In this document: in pieces, positions 40,401 to 55,400 of the stretch
Numbering within the stretch: the stretch's first letter is position 1
Layout of the letters: each line of letters begins with the position of its first letter
DNA from: Struthio camelus
Taxonomy: Eukaryota > Chordata > Aves > Struthioniformes > Struthionidae
NCBI RefSeq assembly: GCF_040807025.1
Contig: NC_090964.1
Location: forward strand, 6,324,001-6,388,000
Length of the DNA stretch: 64,000 nucleotides
Direction of reading: 5' to 3'
Program-made: the position numbers and the translations under genes
Notes under the pieces: model-generated
The model's input: only the letters and a program-made list of their open reading frames with translations
What the model was told of the DNA's origin: nothing
Database searches by the model: none

Positions 40401-43400
40401 ACCTCGTCCGGCCCAGGGTGCCGTTGTCTTCTCCAAAGCCATCGTTCTCGAAGAGCAGCGAGTGAGCCCTGTGCGAGCCCTCGGCAGGCGGCGTGACAGG
40501 CAGGGGACTGGCCAGAGCCTGCTGGATCCGAATGTGCAAGGGGATTTGGGGCAGCCGAGGCAGCACATGAGGTTCGCCAAACCCTTGCTCTGTCACCCTC
40601 TTCATTGCTTCCAGGGACCTGAAGTCTTCAGGTGGAGCAGTCTCTTTGGGCAGGTCGAGGGAGCGCGGAGGGTCCAAGGCAGGAGTGGTGGCAGGCAAGG
40701 GGGTGCGTGGAGGCTCAGGCGGTATGTGCGTGGGCAGCGGTGGTGAAGGCGAGGGTGGTGGGTAAGCCGGGGCCCCGTGCACTGGCATCAGGGCAGGGCG
40801 GTTAGCCGTCACTGTCCTCTCGCTCAGGGGCTTGGACGCGACAGTTGACTCTGAGCTGTTGTTAGGCATGAGGCCTCTCTTGGGTGGGAGGGGAGGAGAA
40901 GGCTTAGACAAGCCTGTACCACTATTCAGTGCTTGAGAAAGTTCAGCTGGGGGGAAAAAAAAAAAAGAGCAACTACATTTAGCAGGGGCTTCACCCTTCA
41001 GTGCAGAAAAAGCATGGCAAAGTATTCAGCACCAAGCAATCTCGGCTGCTTTTTCACTAGAATAAGGTGCCAAAAATAACCAGGTTGCCAACCTCTAGTT
41101 TGTCCTTTCTGCAGTAAAGGTAAGACTCAGGAGAGCAGCCAGAAACAGGCAGGCTGGGAGAGGTCTGTGCATCCCGCTGCTTTGGAGGAAGAAACAGCAC
41201 TAGCCCTCGAACGACGGCAGATGGAGCTCACCCAGATCAGCATGCTGCCTTAGCCAAGGAATGCAGGTATGTAGGGCACTTTATGGCTATATTTACAGCA
41301 TCAGTCTGCAAAGGAATCTGAGACATCCAGGACACCCCAGACTTCGGTTGTGCTAACAGCTCCCTTGCACATTAAAAGAAACTTTTGGGGAAGTCTCACT
41401 TGAGGGCAAAAGTCAGTGGAACTGCAAGCAGCAACGTGCTCTCCCCCTTTCTGTTCATCTGCCTAAAAAAATCTTGCTGCTAGCACTTCTTGTCTAAGGA
41501 TGAGGTTTTGCTCTATTCCCCGTGCACTCTGTTCCTTAAGCCCTGTACGAGCTTATCTGCAACTACAAAAAAAACTCTTCCAAATCCACATAAGAGCTTT
41601 GAGTTGGAGAGGGAGACACAGGGACCACATCACAGTAAGGAAAAACTTCTGCAATAGGCAATTCTACTCCTTGCTCCTAGGGAAGGAGTTGCACTAGTGA
41701 AGACTGCTCTTGCTCCAAGGGTTTGTAGCTTTTAATATTCATATACTGAGGGTTTCTTGGGCTCAAGAAGTCAGTTTCCCCTGCTTAAAGGGGGTCAAAT
41801 GTATTGCACATCTTGAATGGAGCGAGTTACGGTCCCAGGGTTGTAGCCCTCAGTGCAGAGCCAGGAGGAATCTGTGCTATCAGGCACCACAAGAGGGTGC
41901 TGCAAGCAGGGAGTGTTTCGCTGAGATAAGACTGCAGAACTGGAGAGAGGTAGGCGCATTTTTGGGATGTTTGGCATTTTCAGACCTTCCCCTTATAGAT
42001 TAAGGGTTAGATTGTGCAAAACATTGAGTGCTCTCAACTCCCATTCGCATCAGCACAGAGGGTTTTCAATATCTCCTCGGCAGCGCTCAAAGCCTGGCAG
42101 GACCAGGATCACCTTTGGGTACTGATAGACCCATTTGAAAAGGAAGCAAGTAGTTGGCAGAAGGAACAGGAGACAGAAGGGCTAGGTGCCATTCAAAGCA
42201 TCCTCCTGAGCCAGCCTGTCTCCCTTCAGTGCGATAAAGGCTCAGCGCACCGAGTGGCACAACCTCTTGTGACCTGCTACCACAGCATGACATGTTGCTC
42301 TAGCTCAGGCTACATTAACTATGGCTCCCGAAACCTGTCAGCACTGAGCACTGGGGCTGCCACCGAGCTCATGGCCATCAAAAAAGCACCACTTGCCCTG
42401 CTTGCTTTTCAAGGTGTTGTAGATAAAACACCCACTACCCAAAAGCAAGCGTTTCCTGAGCCTTTCCTGCTCAGAAGTGACATTTAAGACACTGGCAACG
42501 TAGGAGCCCAGGGCAGAGAACTGGTGCAGTGGCAGAAGGCACTGTCATGTTTGCCTCACCATGCCCCACTACATAGAGCGTATGTGAAAAGAGCATATAA
42601 AGGAGCATACAGGTCATCACAGCATCAGTACTTTACTGCAGGTCTACGGAGAGCTCCTGAAGCCAATTTCACTGCTGTCATTTATCCACATGACAAAACA
42701 AGGCTTGCACAGCAGTGGCGGCATGCACGCCGCAGTCACAGCGCCGTCGTGCCGAGGATGCACAGCCCTGCGGAGAGCTGCAAAGCCTCTCTCCCCGCAT
42801 CTGCATTCTCATCCAGGAAACAAAAGAGGGGCTGGCTGCTCTGCTCCCCTCCCCTCCACACCCCGAAAGCCGCAGGTGCACCGAGCCCAGCCCTGCATTG
42901 CTGGAGACAGAGGCAGGCTGGCTCTGAACACAGCTTTGATAGATTGCTGTCTTCAGCCACATTTTTTACTCTGCAAGTACCTCCTGCAATTAGCACTGGG
43001 GCATTTCAAATACCATCTGTGATGTGTGCAAGCAGCTTAAAGAAAACAAGAAAGTATTTCATCTGGTGCTCAGGCATGGTCAGACTAATCAAGCTGGTCT
43101 GGCATACAGGAGCATTTAATACCATATCAAGGTCACTTGCAAAACCTGCTAGAGCACGGAGAAGCCCCAAGCAGAACAGAGTGATGCACTTCATACTGAA
43201 AACAGTGGCCCTGGCTACTTCAGATGGTAACTTGCACATGAGCCCAGCTTCCCCCACCACCTCCCAAACCACACCTGTGTAACGCCTCCAGTTTCTGTAC
43301 AGACATCTCCCATCGATCTTCCCAGGAGCCTCCCTCCTAGTCTGTACTAGCCTCTGCTAATCCAATCTACAGATAAACAGGAGGTCTGTGAAATATGAGG

Positions 43401-46400
43401 CGGCCATCAACTAGATTCAAGTTGTTTGTCTCGTTCACTCAAGCAGTCTTGCATCTTTAAGGCCTCTGAGGATCTTAAATAGAGCAGGGACTCATTCAGC
43501 TTTAAGAAACTCTCCCAGGCTCTTCACCTTAGAAAAGTTACAGTTAGCAAACGAAACGTCTTATTTCTAAGTGGGAAGAATCAGCTCAAATTATGCTTCA
43601 CTCCATTGATCCATGGGACAAGAATTAAGGAAACTTATGAGATCAATACAGCAGTACCCTGACCACCTTAAAGAAGATGCCTGAATATGAACCAGGAAAG
43701 TCTCAATTATCCCTGCTGTCTCCAGGCCTCTCTACTCTAAGTGGAAACCCTGTGGCCCAGCAACGACAGGACAGCCGTTAGGGCTGTTAGTTGCTGTTAT
43801 GTGAGGGTTCCTCCCACCCTAAACCATCTGAAAGTATCAATCTCACTGACCACAGCCTGGTGAGGCAAAAATCTCAATACACCATCCTCCAACCCAGGTG
43901 AACCATGGCTGAATTCCAGCCCTCAGTGAAATATTCAAAGACATTGTCTTAAAAAGAAGAGAAACGCCTTCCCTTCTCCTTGCAGCATTCCTGTCCCTGC
44001 CGAAAGCAGCCAGGCATTCCCTCCTGTAGGTAGTTGTTGGAAATAAGCACGTTTGACAGATTGGATGGCTTATGGCAAAACACTCCCGTAATTACACTGC
44101 CCTCAGCGCATGGCTGTCCCAGCTAAACAGTGAGAGATCTTCTGCGCTTGAACTGGACAGTTTTCGTGACAGATTGTCAGACTACATCATAGGAAAAAAT
44201 CTTCCCTTAAAAACGGGAGAGAATCTCACAACGACGGCTCCAGAACATCCCAGCTTCAGGAGGCAGGCACTTACCTATGACCGAGTTGCTATTTCTGTTC
44301 ACAGGCTTGGGCGGAGGGATGGGAGGCTGTTTGGCAGGAGCTGTGCTGCTTGCACTCGTGGGAGCAGTAGTGTTGGCATTGGCAAGAGCAGGGGGCAGAG
44401 TCCTGGGGGCCGGGGAAGGGGCAGCTGTGGAATTGACTGTCTTTGCTGCCGCCGGGGCTGTGGTGGTGGATGCAGTTCTCGCAGTGCTGCTGGCAGGGGC
44501 AGGATCTTTCACCTGCACTTCATTTGCCTCCTGGGAAGCAGAGGGAAGTCTTTTTGGAGGAAGTAGAGGCTGTCTGGGGACATGTGAGTCCTGAAGTGGC
44601 TCTGTTTCTGCACCAGGATGGCTGCTGGATGAGCCTGCAAAGCAAAGACAGCTGAGTTTAAGAGATGGAAGGCCCAGAGAGGAGAGGGAAGAGTGAAGGG
44701 GGGAAAAAAAAAAAAGAAATCAAAGTTGGTCTTGCAAGAATATGAAGCAACAGACTGTGCAAACATCTGAATTCCTACCCTGTCTTTTCTTTGGTTCCTC
44801 AGCAGGAACAGGCTTCCCGAGGCTTAGGGGCTTTGTGGCCTCCTCTTCCTGGCTGGTCTGGTTAAAAACCCCAGGATCACCAATAGGGACCGTGTGGCCA
44901 TTCTTCAGTGCAGGTGGGTTGAGCTTCTCTGGTTCTTCACCATCTGCAAGGGGATGGGAGGGGAGAGAAGCAAACAGAAAGCAGTCAGAAGGCACAAGAC
45001 AGAGGAGACATGGCTGAGCAGCCTGAACTGCCATCAATCCACATCCATTTCTCTTGGGCTGCTGAAACAACTGGTCTTCAGTCTACCTCCTGCAGAGAAG
45101 AGCACAGCAACACCAACTCTAGCTTAAGCTGAGCGCTCGGTTTCTTTTTCAAGATACAGAATAGTACAGGGCAGTATCCCATCAAGTTTCTTCTTCCCCT
45201 TCAGCAGCCTCTTAATCTACCAATTACATTTTAAAACTGTAAGACTAGTAAGTCCAATGCTCCACCGCAGCCCAAAAAAGCTGTATCACAGTTAAGCAAG
45301 AAGCAGATTGCTCCAGCCACTTCCATATCCACTCACTATAAGAATATACAAATATTCTCCACCACAATACAAAATCCAATACTGGCCAAGGAGTCTACCG
45401 GCCATGCAATATGGATTTAACAGTCTTGCAATGAATTAGTGACTTTATTTTTCTTCCGTTTCTGCCCTGCATTTGGCACAAAGATCACCACCAGTCTACC
45501 CTGGGAAGAGGCACGTCCTCACTTTTTCTCACTTTTTTTTTTTTTAACCTTTATTTTGATCAGATGTAACCATACATCTACAGAATCTGTCATACTTCAG
45601 CTTAATTATTTCTGCTCTTGTAGATTCCAGTGTGAAGTTTCCCAAACTTTAAAATATAGACTTCTCTTTTCCCAAAAAGAAGTCTTTTCAGCCCTGCTTC
45701 ATCATGCTTTTGAGGGCATCTAAAGCCCTAGTCACAATGAGGCAAAGCTCAACCATTCTCTACTGCCTTAATTGCCTTGACAGGACAAACTCTTGAAAGT
45801 GTTATTCCCAGAGTCACAGTTAACAGCCACTCTAACAGTGCTATGAACATTTTGGCCATTTGGTTTCAGGCTCCAAGGAGACTTCAACTGATATATCACC
45901 AGTCTGATTAAAAATCCTTAGCATTTTCATCAGCCTACCACCTCTCAGCCAAATCTAACACACAGCATCCTGGGTCTCCCAAGTGTCAGACCCTAGCACT
46001 TTTTGTTGCTCTGATTTTTGATGACTTATTTGGCTGCCTCCTTCCTCCCACTCCCTCCTCCAGGAAAGATCTTCCCTCACCTTCCCCAGCCTGGTGTTAT
46101 TCAGAAATCAAAGGCAAAGATGTCACGCCGAAAGCTCCCTCTGCTTTCACTTCTGCAAAACTTGCGCTGGTTCCCAAGAGGAGATGGATGAGAGCTCCGC
46201 GTCACCTAATTAGCTGCCCTTCCCTGAAACGCAGGGAGCAAAGACAGCAACAAGAGAAATTTCCTCCCCAGCTAAGGTTGAAACTCAAGAGATGAGCTGG
46301 AGCTTTTTGTAGCAGCAGCAATTGCCTCTGGCCAGCTGAAGTCTTCAGCAAGGGAGATGGGAACAGTACTATCCAGCTCTTCCTTAGCCATTCAAACCTC

Positions 46401-49400
46401 ACACACCCTTCTCCGGCACAGAGCTTGAGCCCAAGCAGAAAGCTCCTGCTGGCCTTCTCACTCGAAGACGACTTTACTCCAGACTTCAATTCCTGTGACC
46501 TCCTTCAAGGTCAAGACAGTCCAACACAACCTTCCTCACTTACTGCACGCCCAACACAACCTGCTTGTCACTAGCCCAGACAGCAGCAGATAGATGGCCT
46601 CCTCTCCCAACTGCACTGTGTTTGAAAGCCTCCACTATGCTTCCTTACCTCCTTCCTCACTTGTCTCAAAGTATTTCTGGCATTTTTTTTTCCTTAAGAA
46701 CTTGCCTAAGAAAATTAACTGATCTTGGAAGCGCAGGTTTTAGAATTACAAGCAAATACAATAACTTACCACCACTGTCTTGTGACTGCTCAAGTGTCTT
46801 AAAATCATAGAAGCAAGGGATTAAGATAATGCGCTTTCTAATCTAACCCTCCTGACGATACTGATCGCTCCCTCATACCTTGGGTTTGCACTTTGTCCAG
46901 ATTATAACCATCTTCTGGTTGCCTAAGCCAGATCAGATGACTTCAACCAGAAAATAATTCCACCTCCTAGTCACACTTCTGCTACACCCTTGTAGTTCGG
47001 AAGACTCTCCTCTGTCATCTCTAGCTGGAAGTTTGTTACACAAAGTCTTTGATCTCTCTTCCACAGTTTCATCCTGTGACTTCATACACTTTTGTACCAC
47101 AGTGAATTCCTCCTTCAGCCCAGCATTTACACCCTCAGGTAACTGTAGATGGCTTTCATCACAGCGTAGCTGCAACCAACCATGTGAGACTTTTCCTCTG
47201 TTTTGCTTTCAGTGGTTTGGTCTGGAAACCACTTTTTCACCTCCACTTTTTCCCCTTCCACTTTGGCTACATTTTCTTAGAAGAACAAACCCTGGAGTTT
47301 GCCATTATGTTATGGCTGCCTCTGCAATACGTCACCGAGGTGCAATTATACACTGCTGTAAGCCAAAGACCATGCCGCCACCAAAACGGGCGGCCTGCTC
47401 TCCCACCACACTTTCCAGCTCCCTCTCCCTTGTACTAACGTTACCTAACACGCAGCCAAATCAAGCCAGACAACAAACTGAAAACTTATTTTGGCAGGGT
47501 GGACCCAACTCACCGGAGACAGCAGGGGTGACAGAAAGCAGGAGAAGACTTCTTCAACAGCAGGATGCTTTGATAAACTTACAGCAAACTGTGACCCAAA
47601 TCATGAAGCAACTCTCATCTCTAACATCTGGAGAAAATTCCCCTACCCAGGCAGCTCAAACAAACAGCAACTGGTTTCTTTCTCCAAGCTTTAACACCTG
47701 AATCCCAAGGCCAGAGCCTCCCCTGCTAAGGTTAGGGTGCCATCTGAAGTGTGATCAGAACAAGCCAGAGACAGCAAGTGTGAATGTGACAAAGCAGCTC
47801 AGGAGGACAGGAGAAGGCAACTGGACTGGGACAGGTACGACAGGAACAGGACGGAAGTGACACACACAACGCCCCTTCCCTCCCCTCCGGCAGCAGGCAG
47901 GAAGAAGCGCAGACAGGCACTACGTTTTCTTAGGAACATCTTCGTAGCCGAGCAGGCTGCCTTTCTAGCCAGGTGCAAAAGCCAGACAAAGGAGCATATT
48001 AAAAAGGGCAAGACAAGCCAAGAGGAACAACGTTAGCAAAGAGCCTTTAAATCTCTCCCAAAAAAGAACAGCTGCAAGGGGAGGGGGGAAGAGAGGGAAG
48101 ACGTCAGAGGCAGATAGCTACACAGAACACAGAGAGGCGGAGGATAAGTTGATTTGCAGACTCACCTTGCTCAGGGTCTTCCAACAGAACCCCTCTTTTT
48201 ACCAGCTCCTCTCTTGGCTTTCGCATAGAAATCTTTCGTTCTAAAACTGATATTAAATTGAAAAAAAAAAAGGCACTCAGAAAACAGGGCAGCTAGAGGT
48301 TCAAGAACAGTTTTTAAAGGCATCTGTCCTTTGGAGAAATAAAAGCACTTCAAACTTCACTCTTTTGCAGGGATTAAGAGGAGGGAGGACGGACTGCATG
48401 TTCAGGCCTGTGCTTCATATTAGATGGGGGATCCCAGAGTAAACCCTCCCTCCCCACAGCTGCTTGGGGAGGCTCCTTCCGAGAAAGGAATGTTGCTTCT
48501 TTGAAAGTACTTCTCCAAGGCAAGGTGTTTCTGGTGAGATCGCAGGTGCCAGTCCTTCACCAGCAAAGTCACATTGGGTTCTTAGGCATTCAGGCTTGTG
48601 GCAAGCCATTCTCATTAGCCACGTGGCTAATTGCAGGTTCCCCAAATGGAGGAAGGGACTCCCGCCCAGCCCATGACTTTACCTTCCGAAGTCTCCTTAA
48701 ATTTGTCGCTGCTTTTCTTTTTCCTCCACTTCCAAGGCTTGAAGATCTTGCCAAAGCTCGAAAACTTGCTTTTCCTCTTTGTAGGGGGTGTCGTGTCACC
48801 CGATTCCAGGACGTCCACCCCCATGCTGGCATCCGTCGGCGGGTGATCCACGTCTTCAGCTGCGCAGAAAAGAATACGCAAGTCACCCCTGTGTTGCAGA
48901 GGACGGCTGCCGTCTCCAGCCAGCCTGCCCCTGGCACGCTGCGAACCAGCGATGCACGTTCATGCAAAGACCGTAGCGAGACTCCATGCCTTCACGCAAC
49001 CAGCCAGCGGCTCACGTTAGCTTGGGGAGACGAGAGAAGCATTTGCAACGTTAACAGTGCAAAGGGCAACTGATAAAAAAAGAGGCTGTCTAATGAAACG
49101 AGGATTAGTTCAAATTGGCAGTGTTATAGCTCTGCCTAAGGAACACAAATCACTTTGTCGCCGTTTCTCATCCTCAGTTGGAAGCAACTGTGCTAGACAC
49201 AAGTAATTACACGAATACAAATACCTTCCAGACAGCCGAACGGCGGATTTCCATGACTGTCTACATACGCTGAAATTACCAGCCCCATTACAACAGCTGT
49301 ATGGGCTAGAACTAAGCCTCACTGATTTTTCCCTCTATAAATAAGGCCAGCAATGCTAGCCAAGAGCAACAACTACACAGGAAAGCCACACAATACAGGC

Positions 49401-52400
49401 CTGCGCTCCACCTACTGTACTAGAAGTCTCTGGAGAACAACAGAAGGACACAGAGGAGGGAAGGGACACGCAGAAAAAAACGTCTGACTTGACTTCAGAG
49501 AAGCTCATAAAGAAACGATTTGTTAAGCAGAACTAGAACACAAAACATTAAGCTGCTGACTGACTGTCAATCCTCTCTGGCTTGCCTGGTGCTGTCATTT
49601 GCTGGGTATTTGATGAAACATAACGGAACACTTACAATCAGCAGAATCCAGCTGTGCCTGCAAAAAAATTAGAGAGTGCACACAACCTAAAGTGAAGTCA
49701 GCTGGTGGCCTGCTTCACGGTCTTAATTTACAGACCAAGAATCCCTTGGCATCAGCACTGTGTAAGACAGGACTACCCAAGCTCCATCACCAAACTCCAT
49801 GAGAACGCTCAATACTGAGGACAGAGCACAGTCCTGCGACGTGCCAAGACGCTACGTACTTCAGGCTGAGGTGCTGCCTTGGAAATTCACTGTGCATCTT
49901 GCTTTTGAGCCTCTAGGTCGAACGTTTTGGAGTTTGCAAGCCTCCCGGGATCACAAAAGACTTTTCGGTCAGTCTCAAACAAGCCCATGTGAAGCACTGG
50001 CAGAAAAGACAATACCCCCTAGGCCACGCAGCGAGTTCAGCCAAGAATCCCATCTCCTGGGGCTAAAAGATTGAAAAAGGAGTTTTATGGAAACACCATT
50101 TTGCACATAAAACAAAAAGCTAAAAACTTATCTGTGCTATCATACCAATATCCACCGAGGGTACAGATGCAGAGGTGAAAAAGCAGATTCCCGTCAACAC
50201 GGGGAAGCTCAGATTTAGGACAGGGAAAGACAAAAAAGGGAAAACCCCATTGCTGACTTTTGCAGGTGCTCTCCCCAAAAGCCTGTAGCGTCTCCCAGTG
50301 TGAGATTTCAGCCCCCAGCCTCTGTCCCCGAGGAGCCTCGGGCAAGCTGGCTGTTCTTGCACACGCTGCACAGGCAGACCCCAATTTCCCTGTCTGAGCA
50401 GAAATGAGAGGGAAGATCACTGAACAGGAGGGAAGAGAAGAGCAACAGAGATCACGTTAGCAACGCAAGGGAAGCCGGAAGACGTTTGGCAAGAGGGTCT
50501 AGATCACATGGGAGAAGTGCAGTCTTTAAGCGAAGGGGGAAGAGAAGAATCTGGCCAGGATTTAGGTTTCTAGAGAGGCTGCAGCAGCAAGGGAACGCTC
50601 TCCTACTGCTGTGCTAGCTAGTAGGGGAAAAAAAAAAAAAGGTATTTTCAAAGCAGACATTGAGGCCATTTCAGACTATCTTCAATGCACGACCCTCCCA
50701 GTTCTGCAAACTTGTTTCTCCTCTTGCTCACTGCACAGATATCACACAGTAGCAGTTTGGGGGGGGGGGTTCAATCAGCCCCCTAACAAAGCTCAGGTCA
50801 CTCAGAACCCATGAAAAGTTGATGCCAGTCAACATTTATTTGAAAAAGGAAGATCATCCAGTATCTGAGCTACTACTTAAAAACCTGGCTTCCCAACAGA
50901 TGTTTGGTGGAAAGTAGCATAGCCATCAGGACTAATCTGTGATTTTCTGCTGCTTTATTGTGTTATTTTCTGCTAGGAGGGGGCAGGGAGAAAAAATGGC
51001 TTTTCAAGCTCCCAGAAACCTGAGATGAATCATCTAGATGTTTAGAGGCACTTTCTTCAGAGACTAGAACATTAGCCCTGGAGTTATACATCCAATTTTA
51101 AAAAGCAGTATTCACTTTGTTCAGTAGAGCATTCCCAAAGTTTACTGGGCAAGCAACACCGCTTGCCAGGCACAAGCTGTGGACCAAATTTGGAACCCAA
51201 GTGCCACAAAACAGGCGTTTCTGAGCCTACGTTGGGTGACTCTCACCTCACCCTCCCAAAGGGCAGCAACGGCACTGAAGGTGGTTGAACCAAGCTCGTT
51301 TCATACATATCCCTTGTTTGAACTGCTCTAAGGAATGTCGCTTATGTGCTGTCTGCCACCCGAGGTTTCAGAGTGCTGCACTAAGCAAAATAAGTTATTA
51401 AAAGACAACTCAACCATCAGATCCACTGATTAATGAACGGAGACCTCCGCAAGCTGCGATTTCTCCACTTCCAATTAAGAGGGACAAGTGCAAGCACTTG
51501 CCTGCCACAGCCACCTCGGAGCAGCTTGGGAGAGAGAACAGGCACGAAAGGATGAACCGAAACTGTGAGAGACACATGATATCCCCAAACCAAGGGCAGC
51601 TAAAAGCAGGAAAGGGTTGAGAGAAGCGCAAATGCAAGTTTTGCTCCACGGGGTAGATTTTTTCTCCAGCTTCCACAGTCCAGGCCTGGCTGTCAAATCA
51701 AATACCATCTCAGGGTGGAGCAGTTCACACCAGCCACCTGAGCACCATTAACTCCAAATATCATACAGCTTACTACAAAAGCCAGGCTTCACACTAACAT
51801 TCAGCAATGATATCTAATAAACTCAGCTCTTGCTCCTCTGCCATGCTACTCTGTCAGCAGCACTACTGCAACTGTTTGTAGGTTTGTGCTATGAATCAAA
51901 TCTTGTCCAACATAGAAAAAAAATCTTTGATTTTTTTGAAGGGAGGGAGACAAGAGGAGGAGATAAATTCCATGTACCACTTCCTAACATAAAACCACAG
52001 TCCAAACCATTTTCACCATCCCCTTTGCTTTGGGCAGAATAAAACTCATTGTATTTTACTGAACAGGGTGAACATCCCGCTTACACCAGCCCACAAGGTG
52101 ATACTGATGCCGTGAAAGCACCTTCCTCTTGCCACCTTCATACAAAACTGGATTCATTCTGTCCAGCTCTGCAGCACAGACTGCTTCCAGGAGAGTTTAA
52201 TGCCCTGATCTCCTCCATGGCACTCTTCCTTTTACCATCCATAATTACCATGCAGACATAGATATTTAAAACAGTCTGTTATGAGGCAATTATAAACTAC
52301 ATTTACTGCTAATGAGCAGGTAGATCAGCAGCTATAGGTGTGCTTTAAAGCGATTTGTATTTTAAGTAATCTCATTGTTCAGTGATCACATCAGTAGCGC

Positions 52401-55400
52401 ATACTCCCTCGGAAGAGGGCCTCTCCGTACAGCCCGTTTTCAGCTCAAATTTCCCTAAAGAATGGTGCAGAGGGAACATTTCCCACCCAAGCTGCCTTCA
52501 TTGCCAAGGACAACTTCACAAGGTGAATCCTCCACGCCTCTCCTTGCTCTGCTCTGTAAGGTACAGGAGGTCCTTAAGCCATTTTGCAATGCAAGGCAGA
52601 AAGCCCTTCCTCGTCTGGGGCATGCACTGGGAAACTGCTGAGAAACCCTAGGGGAGTGCTCTGGGAAAGAAACAGGTAAAACAGAGGACCCAGATTTTAA
52701 AGAACCGTGAGAAGCATTAGAAAGCGGATATCCTAGCTTTGCCAAGGTCTCGACACTGACTCTCTGCTTACCTGCACGTTCCAGAGACCGACCTCACCTT
52801 CACTGCTGGCTCCCAGGCTGGACAGCCAATTTAAAGTTTATGGAAAAGGTTAAATGAGGTCACACTGGCATGGGCAAACCCAGCAGAGTCCTCATTAGAA
52901 GGTCAGAGCTTCCAAATAAGCAGGTCTGCAATGCGTCCACCCATGCCAAAGAACGACCTTGTTCAACCATTCCACAAAAGCTGCGTGGAAGCACACATTG
53001 CGGAAAAGTGCTCCATGAACAGGAAAAGCTACACAGAGCCCGTGACACCAGCGAGCCATGCTCAGCTTAACACGCTGCTCTGTAACAGAGCCCGGATTCA
53101 GGGAAAACTCCGGCGTAAAGAGTCTCCCGCGACCTGAGCACGTTTCCCTAGGCAAGGGCCAGCGTTTCGCCTCGAGGGGATGGCTTGGGCACTGCTCCTG
53201 CCGTGCCTCTGCATGCATGTCCTCTCGCACGCAGCTGGGTGATGGAAGGAGTCACTGAACATGGGCTGCCACCTCCCAGTCTCCCTACCAGAGCCTGCCA
53301 CTGTTTCTCATCTTCTCGCTGCAGTGCTTCACATGCCCTGATCCTCTTCCATCAAAAGGAGCAGGTGAACTGGAGCTGTTTAAACAGCAGATCTGTGTTA
53401 ACCCAAAATGTTTAGACTGCAATAGTCTAGGGAACAGTCACAAAATTGGCACAGCCAGGAGACGCAAGAAGGCAGAAAGCTTCAGCAGTGCCAAGCAGCC
53501 AGGGACGCAATTCTCCCGTCAGCACGGACCGGATCCAAAAGAGGCTGCCTGGCCAGCTGGTCTTTCAAACCCTCCCTCTACAGACTGTTACCCACATTTA
53601 CGCTCAAGTCTTGCGGCTAAAACGCAGAAGGAAGAAAAGCTTTTCTCCCACTGCACCTCGTGGTAGGTGCGAACTGTTGTGCAAGAACATGGGTGGCGTT
53701 TAGCTACTGCATAATGTTTTTTTTCCAGAGAACAGAAACTCTCTCTTCAGGAGAAGCTGGATATTTGCATTTGCTCTGCGAGCTCATCACATAGTCGGCA
53801 AGCTTTTCCCAGAGCTTTTGTTGAGCTTGGTGCAGCCATTTCTGTGAAAGGTGGTAAGGCTTTCGCTTCCACCACTATGGAGAAAGTCAGTTCTCAGTGG
53901 GTGAAACAGCAGAGCCAGGATCTGTGGAGTCAATTAAAAACACCACAATTGCTCTGCACACAGGACACCATCAACAGCAAGCAGCTACCTAGCTGAACTT
54001 TAGGAAGTACCAGCCTATAAATGCAACCGTCTAATGGTCACATCATGGTCCAAGGGAGGAAAAAGCCAGCACACGAGCAAATACAGTAGACCTCAGAGAT
54101 CAAGCTCCCACATAGCCTTTTGCACAGCAGCATACAATCAGCTATCAGCTTAGTCAAAGGCACAGTAGAGATTTCAGGTACAAACATGAACAAACAAAGC
54201 CTTTATTTCATTAAAGATCTTCTTTAACAGTGCCCGAGATGGCTAGACCTCTTATATAAAACATTAAAAGCAATGAAAATTAAAGCCAAACTGCATCCAG
54301 TGTAGGTCTCTACACGGCTGTAAGAAATTACTTCTGGCAAATTTTTAAGCCATTTTAACTCAGGCCACACACCATCAAAAGCCAGTATAGCTACGGAGAA
54401 GTTTGTTTTGTTGTGAACTGGCACACCATTACATAAGCAGAAAATCACTTCAAGATCCAAGTCAGAGACCCTAACAAAGCAAGACTGACGGATGTGGAGA
54501 GGAAAGGGAAAAAAAAAGTCAAGGAACTGCACCTCACACGCTGACAATTCACATTATATTCCTAAATGTCTAGGAAGGAAATTATTAATTTCCAATGTTT
54601 CTGAAGAAAAGGACACACACAATCCTTCAATCAGGATGTAGGGTCGGTCAGCCCCAGGACAGGATCGCAAACTGGAGGTAGTAGGAAAGAGACAGAGGAC
54701 ATGGTGTTTTCTCTGCCCGTCCTGCAGATGTTCAGAAGGTGGCGGAGCAGAGGAAGAACAGACACGCCTCGCCACTGCCTGCACTACAGCAAGGTCTTTG
54801 TCCCAGGTCATTTTGGAGATGTAGGATCTGTTAGAGTCTCCCTTCATTAACAGATATCCTTGCAGAGCAAATGAGAAAGCATCAGGATTTTGCTTTGTAA
54901 CAGGGCTTGTGTAGCGTGTACATCACGAACTTCCAGGCCAGATTTGTGCTATGTGCTACAAGATTTCCAAAAATTACTAGAGCTTCGGTTTACAAGGAGC
55001 TCACTGGGCATTTCTGTCTCAAAGTCATGGCCTCAAGGCTCACATACTGACATAATTGGAGTAGTGAAACTACGCTAGAGTAAAAGACGATGTAAATGCT
55101 GAGCTGAGAGCTAAAACACACTTGAAGAAATTAGGCACTCGAATGTCAAGGCAGCAACCCCCAACACTTCTGCCTAATCACCCATATTTTCCTCAAGTTA
55201 CACACGCACCTGAAGTTTTGCTATCACCCAGGCCTGGAGACGCACCGAGAGCTTTTGCTGAAAATGCTCATTATACGCCTGACTAATATTACCATACCTT
55301 CAAAAGCATGTTTTGCAGTGTAGCATGAACCTAAGGCTATAGCGAGACTGACTGCCTTGCAAAATCGAGCCTGTGTGGGATCCTCATTGGCTAACACCAT

